Assembly: GCF_041321155.1 (NCBI RefSeq)
Contig: NZ_JBGGWB010000005.1
Span: 62,001 to 126,000 of the forward strand
From: Sphingomonas sp. IW22
Lineage (GTDB): Bacteria > Pseudomonadota > Alphaproteobacteria > Sphingomonadales > Sphingomonadaceae
DNA length: 64,000 bases
Reading direction: 5' to 3'
The notes under the pieces are model-generated. The model did no database searches and was not told the origin of the DNA. It saw only the letters and a list, made by a program, of their open reading frames with translations. Shown piece by piece: positions 54,977-63,119 of the stretch (positions are counted from its first letter, which is position 1; the number at the start of each line of letters is the position of its first letter). Made by a program: the position numbers and the translations under genes.

Positions 54977-56383
54977 TCAGCCCTCCATTGCTTCCAGCTC
55001 GCGGCCGCGCGTCTCTTTCACCATCTTCGCAACGAAGAAGTAGGAAACGAACGCGCTGACGGCGTAGAAGCCGTAGGTCGCGACCAGCCCGACATTCGCC
55101 GCCGCCCAGGGGAAGCTGACCGAAATGGCAAAGTTGGCAGTCCACTGAGCAAGCCCGGCAAAGGCCAGTGCCGAACCACGGATCTGGTTGGGGAACATCT
55201 CACCCAGCATGACCCACATGACCGGGCCCCAGCTGACGTTGAAGAAGATCACGTACAGGTTGGCCGCGATCAGGGCGATCACGCCCCAGTTGCCCGGCAG
55301 CGACACCGCGCCGTCCACACCCTCGATCGAGTGCGAGAAAGCGAAGGCGACGGTCGCCAGCGTCACCGTCATGCCCGCCGAACCGACCAGCAGCAGCGGC
55401 TTGCGTCCGACCTTGTCGACCAGCGCCACGGTGACGAGGCAGGCCAGGACCGACAATACGCCCGACAGGATGTTGATCAGCAGCGAGTCCGCTTCCGAAA
55501 AACCGACCGACTGCCACAGCACCGCGCCATAATAGAAGACGACGTTGATACCGACGAGCTGCTGGAAGATGGCGATGCCGACACCGACCCAGACGATGGG
55601 ACGGATGCGGCCCGACACCTTGTCGCGCAGGTCGGAGAAGCGCGGACGGTGATCCTGCGACAGCGATTCGCGGATTTCGGCGACCTTACGGCGGCCCTCA
55701 TCCTCGCCCAGCAGCTTGATCAGCACCGCTTCCGCCTCCGCATGGCGGCCCTTGGTCACCAGATAGCGGGGGCTTTCCGGGATGGTCAGCAGCGCAAGGA
55801 AATAGACCAGCGCCGGGATCGCCTGCATCCAGAACATCCAGCGCCACGCCTCGAACCCGTACCAGAAGGGCGCGGTCGAGCCGCCCGCGACGCCCGCGAG
55901 CGCCCAGTTGGCGACGAACGCGCCGGTCAGGCCAGTGATGATCATGATCTGCTGAACCGATGCCAGACGACCGCGAATCGCGGCAGGCGTGACTTCGGAA
56001 ATGTAAGCGGGCGACAGCACCGATGCCGCGCCGACGCCCAGGCCGCCGATCAGACGTGCAATGATGAACACTGCCGAACTGCCGGCAATGCCCGCCAGCA
56101 ACGCGCTGACAAGGAAAAGCGCGGCCGAAAGCATCATCACCTTACGCCGACCCACGACGTCGGCCAGCCGGCCCGCCGAGAAGGCGCCCGCCGCACAGCC
56201 GATCAGGATCGCGCCGACATTGAAGCCCGTGCCCAGTTCGGAGAGGTCGAACGCCGCCTCCAGTCCGTCCTGCGTTCCGTTAATGACGCCGCTGTCATAG
56301 CCGAACATGAAACCGCCGATCGTCGCGACCGCAACGATCGCGCCGATGAACCCCATGTTGGCGCGGCTGGAAGCCCCTTGCAT
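54977..56383 (-). CDS. MFS sugar:proton symporter (sugar porter family), likely xylose
   Basis: 468 residues from ATG 56383 (GGGAGA upstream). Sugar-porter signatures: VATIGGFMFGYDSGVINGTQ, GRLADVVGRRKVMMLSA, the PESPR motif in LTIPESPRYLVTKGRHAEAE, the substrate-site FQQLVGINVVFYYGAVLWQS, VDKVGRKPLLLVGS, and the C-terminal KETRGRELEAME. Twelve membrane segments. It resembles XylE/GLUT-type H+ symporters, and its place beside xylX-B-C makes D-xylose the likely cargo. It has its own operator-like site upstream and converges with xylC. Confidence 0.92.
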   Translation of the reverse strand: MQGASSRANMGFIGAIVAVATIGGFMFGYDSGVINGTQDGLEAAFDLSELGTGFNVGAILIGCAAGAFSAGRLADVVGRRKVMMLSAALFLVSALLAGIAGSSAVFIIARLIGGLGVGAASVLSPAYISEVTPAAIRGRLASVQQIMIITGLTGAFVANWALAGVAGGSTAPFWYGFEAWRWMFWMQAIPALVYFLALLTIPESPRYLVTKGRHAEAEAVLIKLLGEDEGRRKVAEIRESLSQDHRPRFSDLRDKVSGRIRPIVWVGVGIAIFQQLVGINVVFYYGAVLWQSVGFSEADSLLINILSGVLSVLACLVTVALVDKVGRKPLLLVGSAGMTVTLATVAFAFSHSIEGVDGAVSLPGNWGVIALIAANLYVIFFNVSWGPVMWVMLGEMFPNQIRGSALAFAGLAQWTANFAISVSFPWAAANVGLVATYGFYAVSAFVSYFFVAKMVKETRGRELEAMEG

Positions 56384-56426
56384 TCCCGTCTCCCTCAAGC
56401 GCGGGACGGAGCGTCCCGTTCTGGAT

Positions 56427-56440
56427 TGTTAGCGATAACC
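56427..56440. promoter_or_regulatory. LacI-type operator candidate upstream of the sugar symporter
   Basis: TGTTAGCGATAACC keeps the TTAGCG core and the symmetric GTTA/TAAC arms, matching the consensus at 10 of 14 positions. It lies 44 bases upstream of the symporter start and between that start and the lacI-type gene stop, so the symporter has a separate controlled promoter. Confidence 0.45.
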
Positions 56441-56470
56441 TATTCCGCTGCCCAGTTGATTGGCAAGGGG

Positions 56471-57577
56471 TCAGCGTGCGGTAAGGCGTGCCGTGCCAGG
56501 ACGCACGGGCGCCCCCGCCGATGCAGACTCGCCCGGCGGCGTGGCACTTGATTCCCGTACGACCAGTTCGTGCGGCAGGACAAGTTCTTCTGCGTCCGGG
56601 CAATCGGCGGCGCCACGGCGGCGCAACCGGGCCAGCAGCATGTCGACCGCCGTTTCGGCCATATATGCGATGGGCTGGCGTACCGTGGTCAGTTCGGGCC
56701 AGATGTTGGTTGCAAGCGCGACGTCATCGAACCCGACGATGCTGACGTCGCGCGGGACATGCAGACCCTGTCGATGGGCGACGCCAACCGCGGCGGCGGC
56801 CATGTCGTCGTTCGACGCGAAGATCGCGGTCGGGCGCTGGCGACCCTGCAGCAACCGCTCGGCAGCGGTCAGGCCAGACAGGTAGGTGAAATAACCCTGT
56901 TCAACCCGAACCCGGTCAGCATCAATCCCGGCCTTTTCGACGGCGTGCATGAAGCCGCGATAGCGTTCATGACTGGCCACCTGGTTCGGATGCCCTCGGA
57001 TAAAGCCGATGTCGCGGTGCCCCATTTCGATCAGGTGGCGCGTCATCGCCGCAGCCGCTTCGAAATCGTCGATGCGGACGTTCAGGCTGCCGGCCTCTCG
57101 CTTGCCCATCGCGACCGATACCGAAAGGATGTTCGCCGCTTCCAGTTCGGCGCGCACGGGTGCGGATTCGGAAAGGGGTGGGGGCAGGATGACGCCCTGA
57201 ACCTCGGTCGCGGCGAACTGGCGGGTGGCCTCAGCCTGCTCTTCCGCGCTTTCGCCCTCGCACGGTTCCAGAACGAGATGGCAGCCCGCCCGCCGCGCGG
57301 CCGCCAGCGCGCCGATCAGGAACTGGCTAAGGTAAGCGGTGGACGGGTTGGCATAGAGCAGCCCGATCTGCGTCGCCTCTCCGACGGCAAGCGAACGCGC
57401 TGCCGGATTGGGCTTGTATTGTAGGCGATTGATCGCCTCCATCACGGCCAGACGCGTGCTTTCGCGCACGTTATGTCCGCCGTTCACGACGCGTGAGACC
57501 GTCATCGCGGAGACGCCCGCTTCGCGTGCGACATCCTGTACCGTGACGCCGCCTTGTCCCCGCCTTGTTGCGCGCAT
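56471..57577 (-). CDS. LacI family transcriptional regulator of the xylan/xylose locus
   Basis: 368 residues. The N-terminal helix-turn-helix VTVQDVAREAGVSAMTVSRV with hinge-helix segment YKPNPAARSLAVGEATQIGL defines LacI/GalR. The periplasmic-binding-like effector domain follows (YLSQFLIGALAAARRAGCHL; MGHRDIGFIRGHPNQVASHE; TAIFASNDDMAAAAVGVAHR; VSIVGFDDVALATNIWPELT). Its genes are surrounded by at least five copies of a palindrome with the CG-centred symmetry LacI proteins prefer. The effector is probably xylose, a xylo-oligosaccharide or an uronate. It is transcribed away from the TonB receptor; the 229-base gap between them holds two operator-like sites. Confidence 0.93.
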   Translation of the reverse strand: MRATRRGQGGVTVQDVAREAGVSAMTVSRVVNGGHNVRESTRLAVMEAINRLQYKPNPAARSLAVGEATQIGLLYANPSTAYLSQFLIGALAAARRAGCHLVLEPCEGESAEEQAEATRQFAATEVQGVILPPPLSESAPVRAELEAANILSVSVAMGKREAGSLNVRIDDFEAAAAMTRHLIEMGHRDIGFIRGHPNQVASHERYRGFMHAVEKAGIDADRVRVEQGYFTYLSGLTAAERLLQGRQRPTAIFASNDDMAAAAVGVAHRQGLHVPRDVSIVGFDDVALATNIWPELTTVRQPIAYMAETAVDMLLARLRRRGAADCPDAEELVLPHELVVRESSATPPGESASAGAPVRPGTARLTAR

Positions 57578-57661
57578 CCAACTCTCCCGTTGTTGATGCG
57601 ATAGGACCCGCTCTGCCGAATGGCAATTACTCCCGCGCTTCGTGGCGCGCCCGCAACAGCT

Positions 57662-57684
57662 GGTATCAATTGATAGCTGTGACC
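57662..57684. promoter_or_regulatory. Palindromes in the lacI-TonB gap (candidate auto-regulatory operator)
   Basis: TATCAATTGATA (57664-57675) is a perfect 12-base palindrome, and TGATAGCTGTGACC (57671-57684) overlaps it as a 9-of-14 match to the locus motif. The site is 85 bases upstream of the regulator start and could mediate autoregulation. Weaker than the other copies. Confidence 0.35.
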
Positions 57685-57739
57685 GCGTTGGTCAGGCCGA
57701 AGAATTGACACCCACTTGGTTTGGCCTTACCGGCTCGAC

Positions 57740-57753
57740 TGATAGCGTTACCA
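57740..57753. promoter_or_regulatory. LacI-type operator candidate upstream of the large TonB receptor
   Basis: TGATAGCGTTACCA matches the locus consensus at 12 of 14 positions and keeps the TGATAGCG half intact. It lies 54 bases upstream of the receptor start, close to where a promoter would be. Confidence 0.55.
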
Positions 57754-57806
57754 GCGCTTGCACCCGGAAGTCGGCGTCGACCGGCATTGCTCCAGGAGGG
57801 GATAGT

Positions 57807-60743
57807 ATGTTGTCATTCGTTAAAGTCCGTCGCGCAGCCTTGCTGTCGGCTGCGATCCTGCCTGCCATGGTGGCATTCCCGGCGCATGGCCAGACCGCGA
57901 CACCCCCGGCACAGACGCCGTCGACCGAAGCGGTAGTCGCTGGTGAAGAGCCGGTGATGCAGGACGAAATCGTCGTGACCGGCGTGCGTGCCTCGCTTCA
58001 AAGCTCGACCAACGCCAAGCGCAATTCGGTGGCATTCGGCGACTCGATCTTCGCCGAAGATATCGGCAAGCTGCCCGCCACCAACCTGGCCGAAACGCTG
58101 AACCGTATTCCCGGCGTCCGCCTGAACCGTGACATCACGGGCGAAGGTACGCAGGTGTCGATCCGCGGCCTTGGCCCCAGTTTCTCCAAGGTGCTGCTGA
58201 ACGGCGCCCAGTTCGCGGTCGCATCGGACGGCGGCACGCAGGGCAGCGGCGGCGGCAACCGCGAAGTCGACCTCGACTTCTTCCCGTCGGAGCTGTTCAC
58301 GCGTCTGGACGTGTCGAAGTCGTCCACCGCGTCGATGCTGGAAGGCGGCATCGCGGGCACCGTCAACCTTCGCAATGCACGTGCATTCGACAAGCCCGGC
58401 ACGCACCTGACCGTCGTGGCGCAGGGCAACTGGACCGAAACCAACGGCAAGGTCGGCCCGCGCGGCGCGATCGTCGGCAGCCACACCTTTGGCGACAAGC
58501 TGGGTATCCTGATCGGCGTCGCGGGCGTCAGCCAGCCGACGCGCGTCGATGGTTATGATACGCTCGGTTTCTCGGACGGCAATCTGGCGTGCGGCGAGGG
58601 CTGCAACGTGTCGCCGCCGGAAGGCAACGGCTTCAGCTATGCCAATCTGGTGCCCGCCAATGTCGGTCGTGGCCTGGTCGCGGGTCAGCCCTATGACATC
58701 ACCCAGACGTCGGGCCTGTCGCTGTCCCAGATTTCCAAGGCGCTGATCCCGCGCCTGGGCCGCCCGGTTTACACCTCGGGTACGCGTGAGCGTATCTCTG
58801 CCGTGGGTGCGATCGAATTCTATCCGTCGGACGCGCTGCAGTTCAACCTCGACGGCATCTATGCCAAGTCGAAGCGCGACTATCTGCGTTCCAACATGAA
58901 CTGGCAGGTCCGCAACTCCGGCCCCGGCACGACGCCGCAGTCGACCGGGGGCATGGTGCCGTTCGACATCAGTGTCGACGAAAACAACGTCGTGACCAGC
59001 GGCACGTTCGCCAACGCGTCGTTCTTCTCGGAAAACAGCCTGTTCCGTCAGGATACCGAGTTCTGGAACGTCAACCCGAGCGCGACCTGGAAGCCCAGCG
59101 AGACTCTGACGATCCAGTTGTCGGGCAATTACGGCAAGAGCAGCTTCTTCCGCGAACAGCCGACCTATGCGTTCCAGACGGCGCCGAATTCGGGCGTGGT
59201 GGTCGAATATGACAACACCGGCGGCGGCACCCAGCCGCTGATCACGCCGAACGTCGATCTGGGCGATCCGAACCTTGGCTGGCAGTGGTACCGCGTCAAC
59301 GTGCAGAACGTGCGCCGCAACACCGAAACGCGCGGCGCGCATCTCGACTTCACCTGGGGTGACGACGCGCTGAACGTGAAGTTCGGTGCTGCGTATGACG
59401 AGGCCGAGCGCCGCGTGCGCGCCTATGACAACACCAATGCGTTCCAGCAATCAGTGTGCGGCACCAATTGCGCCGGTCTGACCGGCACGGTGCCGACCTC
59501 GGCAATCCCGCAATATTTGGGTCGTCAGGGCTTCGACAATTTCGGCCATCTGGCATCCAGCCCGTTCGGCTTTACGAGCTTCATCATCCCGAACATCGAT
59601 GCGCTGAACGCCGCGACCAATTATGAGCAGTTCCGTGACACCGCGCCCGAAACCCGCGGTTCGGTGACGGGCGGCTCGACCGGCGACGTGTATGAAACCG
59701 TCTATGGCGGCTATGTCGAGGTGAACGGGCAGGGCGAGTTGTTCGGTCGTCCGATCAACGCCAATGCCGGTTTCCGCTATGTCTGGACCGACCAGCGCGT
59801 GCTGGGGCCGAGCCAGGTCGGCAACACGATCGTCGATATCGAAGCGAACAGCGATTACGAAGAAGTGCTGCCATCGTTCAACGTCTCCTATGACGTGATG
59901 GACAATCTGAAGCTGCGTTTTGCCGCGTCGAAGGGCCTGACCCGTCCGGAAGCGGGGCAGATCCTGCCGGGCATCACTTTCTCCGATCCCGCGGCCCAGA
60001 TCGCCAATGCCGGTAACCCGAACCTGGCGCCCTATATCTCCGACAATCTTGATTTCGGCGGTGAGTTCTACACCGGCGGCATCGGTTACGTTGGCGTGGC
60101 GCTGTTCCAGAAGAGCATCGAAGGCTTCACTGTCACGCAGCAGCAGCAGACGCCCTTCGGCGATCTGAACATCCCGTTCGCCTCGCTTCAGGCGACGCAG
60201 GCCAATGCCCTGACTGACCGCGCCCGCGCGGCGGGTGTTGCGGTCGAGCAGGTGGCGATCACCGTCAACCGCCCGGTCAATCTGCAGAGCCTGCGTATCC
60301 GCGGCGTCGAAGGTACCTGGGTTCAGCCGCTCGACTTCCTGGTCGACGGTCTGGGCTTCTCGGCCAACGGCACGTACATCACGCAAAGCTCGGACAGCGG
60401 CCTGGTCGCGCCGGGCGTGCCGGAATTCCAGTACAACCTTCAGGGTTTCTTTGAGAGCGGCGGTGCTTCGATCAGCCTGAACTATGTCTGGCAGGACGGC
60501 GTGATTGCGGCCAATGGTCCGCAGAACAACATCCCCGTACCGCTGCGCGCCGATGCGCGTGGGCAGATGGACCTGTCGGCGGGCTATACCCTGCCGTTCA
60601 TGGACAATGCCTTCCGCCTGACGCTCGACGTGCTGAACATCACGAACGAGCCGATCCGCACGACCTTTGGCTATGACAACGCGACCTACAACGTGTTCTT
60701 CCCGGGTCGTCAGGTCCTGGCCGGTATCCGCGCCAACTTCTGA
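57807..60743 (+). CDS. TonB-dependent receptor, probable oligosaccharide (xylan) importer
   Basis: 978 residues from ATG 57807 after AGGAGGGG. Signal peptide MLSFVKVRRAALLSAAILPA with MVAFPAHGQ; TonB box-like QDEIVVTGVRASLQSS. The plug has FAEDIGKLPATNLAETLNRI, TGEGTQVSIRGLGPSFSKVL and MLEGGIAGTVNLRNARAFDK, the layout of the large Xanthomonas/Caulobacter-type sugar receptors. The barrel ends NVFFPGRQVLAGIRANF with terminal Phe. Size, control motif and neighbours (GH67, GH3, xylose genes) suggest uptake of xylo- or glucuronoxylo-oligosaccharides across the outer membrane. Confidence 0.93.
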   Translation: MLSFVKVRRAALLSAAILPAMVAFPAHGQTATPPAQTPSTEAVVAGEEPVMQDEIVVTGVRASLQSSTNAKRNSVAFGDSIFAEDIGKLPATNLAETLNRIPGVRLNRDITGEGTQVSIRGLGPSFSKVLLNGAQFAVASDGGTQGSGGGNREVDLDFFPSELFTRLDVSKSSTASMLEGGIAGTVNLRNARAFDKPGTHLTVVAQGNWTETNGKVGPRGAIVGSHTFGDKLGILIGVAGVSQPTRVDGYDTLGFSDGNLACGEGCNVSPPEGNGFSYANLVPANVGRGLVAGQPYDITQTSGLSLSQISKALIPRLGRPVYTSGTRERISAVGAIEFYPSDALQFNLDGIYAKSKRDYLRSNMNWQVRNSGPGTTPQSTGGMVPFDISVDENNVVTSGTFANASFFSENSLFRQDTEFWNVNPSATWKPSETLTIQLSGNYGKSSFFREQPTYAFQTAPNSGVVVEYDNTGGGTQPLITPNVDLGDPNLGWQWYRVNVQNVRRNTETRGAHLDFTWGDDALNVKFGAAYDEAERRVRAYDNTNAFQQSVCGTNCAGLTGTVPTSAIPQYLGRQGFDNFGHLASSPFGFTSFIIPNIDALNAATNYEQFRDTAPETRGSVTGGSTGDVYETVYGGYVEVNGQGELFGRPINANAGFRYVWTDQRVLGPSQVGNTIVDIEANSDYEEVLPSFNVSYDVMDNLKLRFAASKGLTRPEAGQILPGITFSDPAAQIANAGNPNLAPYISDNLDFGGEFYTGGIGYVGVALFQKSIEGFTVTQQQQTPFGDLNIPFASLQATQANALTDRARAAGVAVEQVAITVNRPVNLQSLRIRGVEGTWVQPLDFLVDGLGFSANGTYITQSSDSGLVAPGVPEFQYNLQGFFESGGASISLNYVWQDGVIAANGPQNNIPVPLRADARGQMDLSAGYTLPFMDNAFRLTLDVLNITNEPIRTTFGYDNATYNVFFPGRQVLAGIRANF

Positions 60744-60785
60744 CCGGTCTTCCCTGTGCTCCTTGTCCGCAAGGAGCCATCTATC

Positions 60786-60816
60786 GGCCGGTCCCTTGCG
60801 GGGCCGGCCTTTTTTT
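60786..60816 (+). terminator. Rho-independent terminator after the TonB receptor
   Basis: GGCCGGTCCC (60786-60795) pairs with GGGGCCGGCC (60800-60809), one G-U pair, tight TTGC loop, followed by seven T. It separates the receptor from the esterase gene, which needs its own promoter or read-through. Confidence 0.93.
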
Positions 60817-60832
60817 CGGTTCAACGGGGTTG

Positions 60833-62086
60833 ATGATGCGGATGATCGGACTGGCGGCGGCGCTGGCACTGATACCGGGCGGCGCATGGGCGCAAAGCTG
60901 TGCGTGGCAACCGGCATGGGCATCGGCACAGATGGTGCCGGGCGGCGATAATCGGTTGGCACCGGGCGCGCTGGACGATGCCAGTTTGCGGCAGGTCGCG
61001 CGGGTTTCGACCGGCGGCCAGCGCGTGCGCGTTCGCATTTCCAACGCTTTCGGCACCAAGCCGCTGGACGTGCGCGGCGCCTCCATTGCGCGTCCGGTCC
61101 GTAATGATGGTCACGCGGTCAAGGCGGCCAGCCTGATGCCGCTGCGCTTTGCGGGCGAGCCGGGCACACGGGTGCCGGCGGGCGCCGACTGGCTGTCCGA
61201 CCCCGTCCCAATGCCGCTTGCGGCTTTCGACGATGTGGCGGTAACACTGCATGTCGCGGGGGAGCCGGGGGAGCAGACCTCCCACCCCGGTTCGCGTGCG
61301 ACGTCGTGGCTGGCGAAGGGCGACGCCACCGCCGCGACCACGCTGACCGACGCGCAGGCCACCGAACACTGGTTTTTGTTGTCGGGCATTGAGGTGGAGG
61401 CATGTCCCGCGCGCGGCGCGGTCGTCGTGCTGGGCGACTCGATCACCGACGGGCGCGGTTCGACAACCAACGGCAATGATCGCTGGACCGACGCGCTGGC
61501 GCGGCGGCTGCAGGGCGACCCGCGTACGCGCGGCATGTCGGTGCTGAACCAGGGCATTGGCGGCAACAATATCCTGGTCGATGGGCTGGGGCCGAGTGCG
61601 ATGGCGCGGCTGGACCGCGACGTGCTGGCGCTGCCGCGCGTCACCGACCTGATCGTGCTGGAAGGCGTCAACGATCTGGGCGGGCTTTCCCGCACTGAAG
61701 GCGCGACCCCGGCGGATCATCGGGCGATGCTTCATCGGCTGACCGCAGCCTTTTCGCAGATGATCGAGCGTGCCCATGCGCACGGCATTCGCATCCATGG
61801 CGCGACGATCATGCCCTTCGGCGCCAGCGACTATTATCACGCCACTCCGGAAGTGGAGGCGACGCGCCGGGCGATCAACGCATGGATACGGACGCCGGGG
61901 CGCTTTGACAGCGTGATCGACATGGACCGCGCGACCGCCGATCCGGCGCGGCCCGACCGGCTGGACAAGCGTTATGACGTGGGCGACGGGCTGCACACGT
62001 CCCCTGCCGGGTTCCGCCGCATGGCAGAGGCAGTTGCGATCGAGGCGCTGGCTGCGCCGGTCGCGGGTCGCATCACCGGGCCCTAA
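60833..62086 (+). CDS. Exported SGNH/GDSL hydrolase (putative carbohydrate esterase)
   Basis: 417 residues from ATG 60833 (60836 also possible). Signal peptide MMRMIGLAAALALIPGGAWA. An N-terminal beta domain (about 20-190: QVARVSTGGQRVRVRISNAF; LADWLS-like GADWLSDPVPMPLAAFDDVA) precedes the SGNH core: block I GAVVVLGDSITDGRGST, Gly block VLNQGIGGNNILVDGLGPSA, Asn block LIVLEGVNDLGGLS, and the Asp/His block DVGDGLHTSPAGFRRMAEAV. The family includes acetylxylan and other carbohydrate esterases as well as lipases. Its place at the end of the xylan locus favours deacetylation of hemicellulose fragments, which is inference. No operator copy was seen upstream. Confidence 0.88.
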   Translation: MMRMIGLAAALALIPGGAWAQSCAWQPAWASAQMVPGGDNRLAPGALDDASLRQVARVSTGGQRVRVRISNAFGTKPLDVRGASIARPVRNDGHAVKAASLMPLRFAGEPGTRVPAGADWLSDPVPMPLAAFDDVAVTLHVAGEPGEQTSHPGSRATSWLAKGDATAATTLTDAQATEHWFLLSGIEVEACPARGAVVVLGDSITDGRGSTTNGNDRWTDALARRLQGDPRTRGMSVLNQGIGGNNILVDGLGPSAMARLDRDVLALPRVTDLIVLEGVNDLGGLSRTEGATPADHRAMLHRLTAAFSQMIERAHAHGIRIHGATIMPFGASDYYHATPEVEATRRAINAWIRTPGRFDSVIDMDRATADPARPDRLDKRYDVGDGLHTSPAGFRRMAEAVAIEALAAPVAGRITGP

Positions 62087-62097
62087 ATTGACGGGCG

Positions 62098-62449
62098 ATG
62101 GCGTCAACCATTCGCCCCTTTGCCGGTTCAGTCCGATCTGTCGCGCTGATGCTGCTGGCGCTGACCGCCCATTGGCCCGGCTGGACCAGCCCCGTTTCCG
62201 AGGGGGCGGCGCCGCCCGAATTCTCGGGCAACGAGATCACCCTGACCGTCGATCACCTCATGCGCCGCGTCGACGGGCGCAGCAGCCATGACATCGGCAC
62301 CAACGGCCATGTGCCCAGGCCGCTGATCCGGCTGAAGGAAGGACAGTGTCCGCATCCAAGTCGACAACCGGCTCGATGAGGAAAGGTCGGTTCATTGGCA
62401 CGGGCTGATCCTGCCGTTCCAGATGGACGGCGTGCCCGGCGTCAGCTTT
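62098..62449 (+). pseudogene. copA: Remnant of copper-resistance multicopper oxidase copA (5' part)
   Basis: From ATG 62098, SGNEITLTVDHLMRRVDGRS and TNGHVPRPLIRLKEGQ match the start of the first cupredoxin domain of CopA. The frame then breaks near 62346-62348. It resumes in another frame as VRIQVDNRLDEERSVHWHGL with ILPFQMDGVPGVSF, the conserved copper-binding HWHG and MDGVPG segments. Two bases are missing at the break. Directly after GVPGVSF, where CopA should continue with about 500 more residues, CopB sequence begins at 62450. The usual Tat signal is also not evident. The remnant cannot make a functional oxidase. Confidence 0.85.
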
Positions 62450-63119
62450 ATGGCGAACGCCGCCGCTGCCCTGCGGCGCGAACATGGCGGGATGGCGTTC
62501 AACCAGGTCATGGTCGACCTGGCCGAAGTGCAGGTGCGCGACGGCAAAGAGGGCTATCGCTGGGAAGGGGCGGCAAGGTTCGGCGCCGACATCCACCGCG
62601 TCGTGCTGAAAAGCGAGGGGGAGGGCGATTTCGGCGGTCCGCTGGGCCATGCAGAGGCGCAACTCCTCTATTCGCGCGCTGGATGCCTATGCCAATCTGC
62701 AACTTGGCGTGCGCCAGGATCTGGGGGCAGGCGTGCGCCGCAGCTATGCCAGCATCGGCGTGGAGGCGCTGGCGCCCTATTGGTTCGATGTCGAGGGCAC
62801 GCTGTTCCTGTCCGACAAGGGTGAATTGTTCGCGCGCGGCGAGGCCTATTACGACCAGCGCCTGACCAACTGATGGGTCCTGCAACCGCGTGCCGAGCTG
62901 AACCTGTCGGCGCAGGACGTGCCCGAAACGGGTTTGGGCGCGGGCGTCACCGATGCGGAAGCCGGGCTGCGCTTGCGTTATGAGATTGCCCGCGAGTTCG
63001 CACCCTATGTCGGCCTGTCATGGGAGCGCCGGCTTGGCCGCACCGCCCGACTGACGCGGGCGGCGCGGGAGGATACCGGCGGCCTGTCCTTCGTTGCCGG
63101 GGTGCGCGCGTGGTTCTAG
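62450..63119 (+). pseudogene. copB: Remnant of copper-resistance outer-membrane protein copB (3' part)
   Basis: From 62450, MANAAAALRREHGGMAFNQV, FGADIHRVVLKSEGEGDFGG and LGHAEAQLLYSRA are CopB. A frameshift at about 62676-62682 moves to the frame of LDAYANLQLGVRQDLGAGVR, YASIGVEALAPYWFDVEGTL and ELFARGEAYYDQRLTN. A TGA at 62871-62873 interrupts this, and the same frame then continues WVLQPRAELNLSAQDVPETG, RLRYEIAREFAPYVGLSWER and VAGVRAWF to a natural stop at 63119. The signal peptide and N-terminal Met/His-rich part are missing, replaced by copA sequence. At least two independent lesions plus the fusion deletion make it non-functional. Confidence 0.88.
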
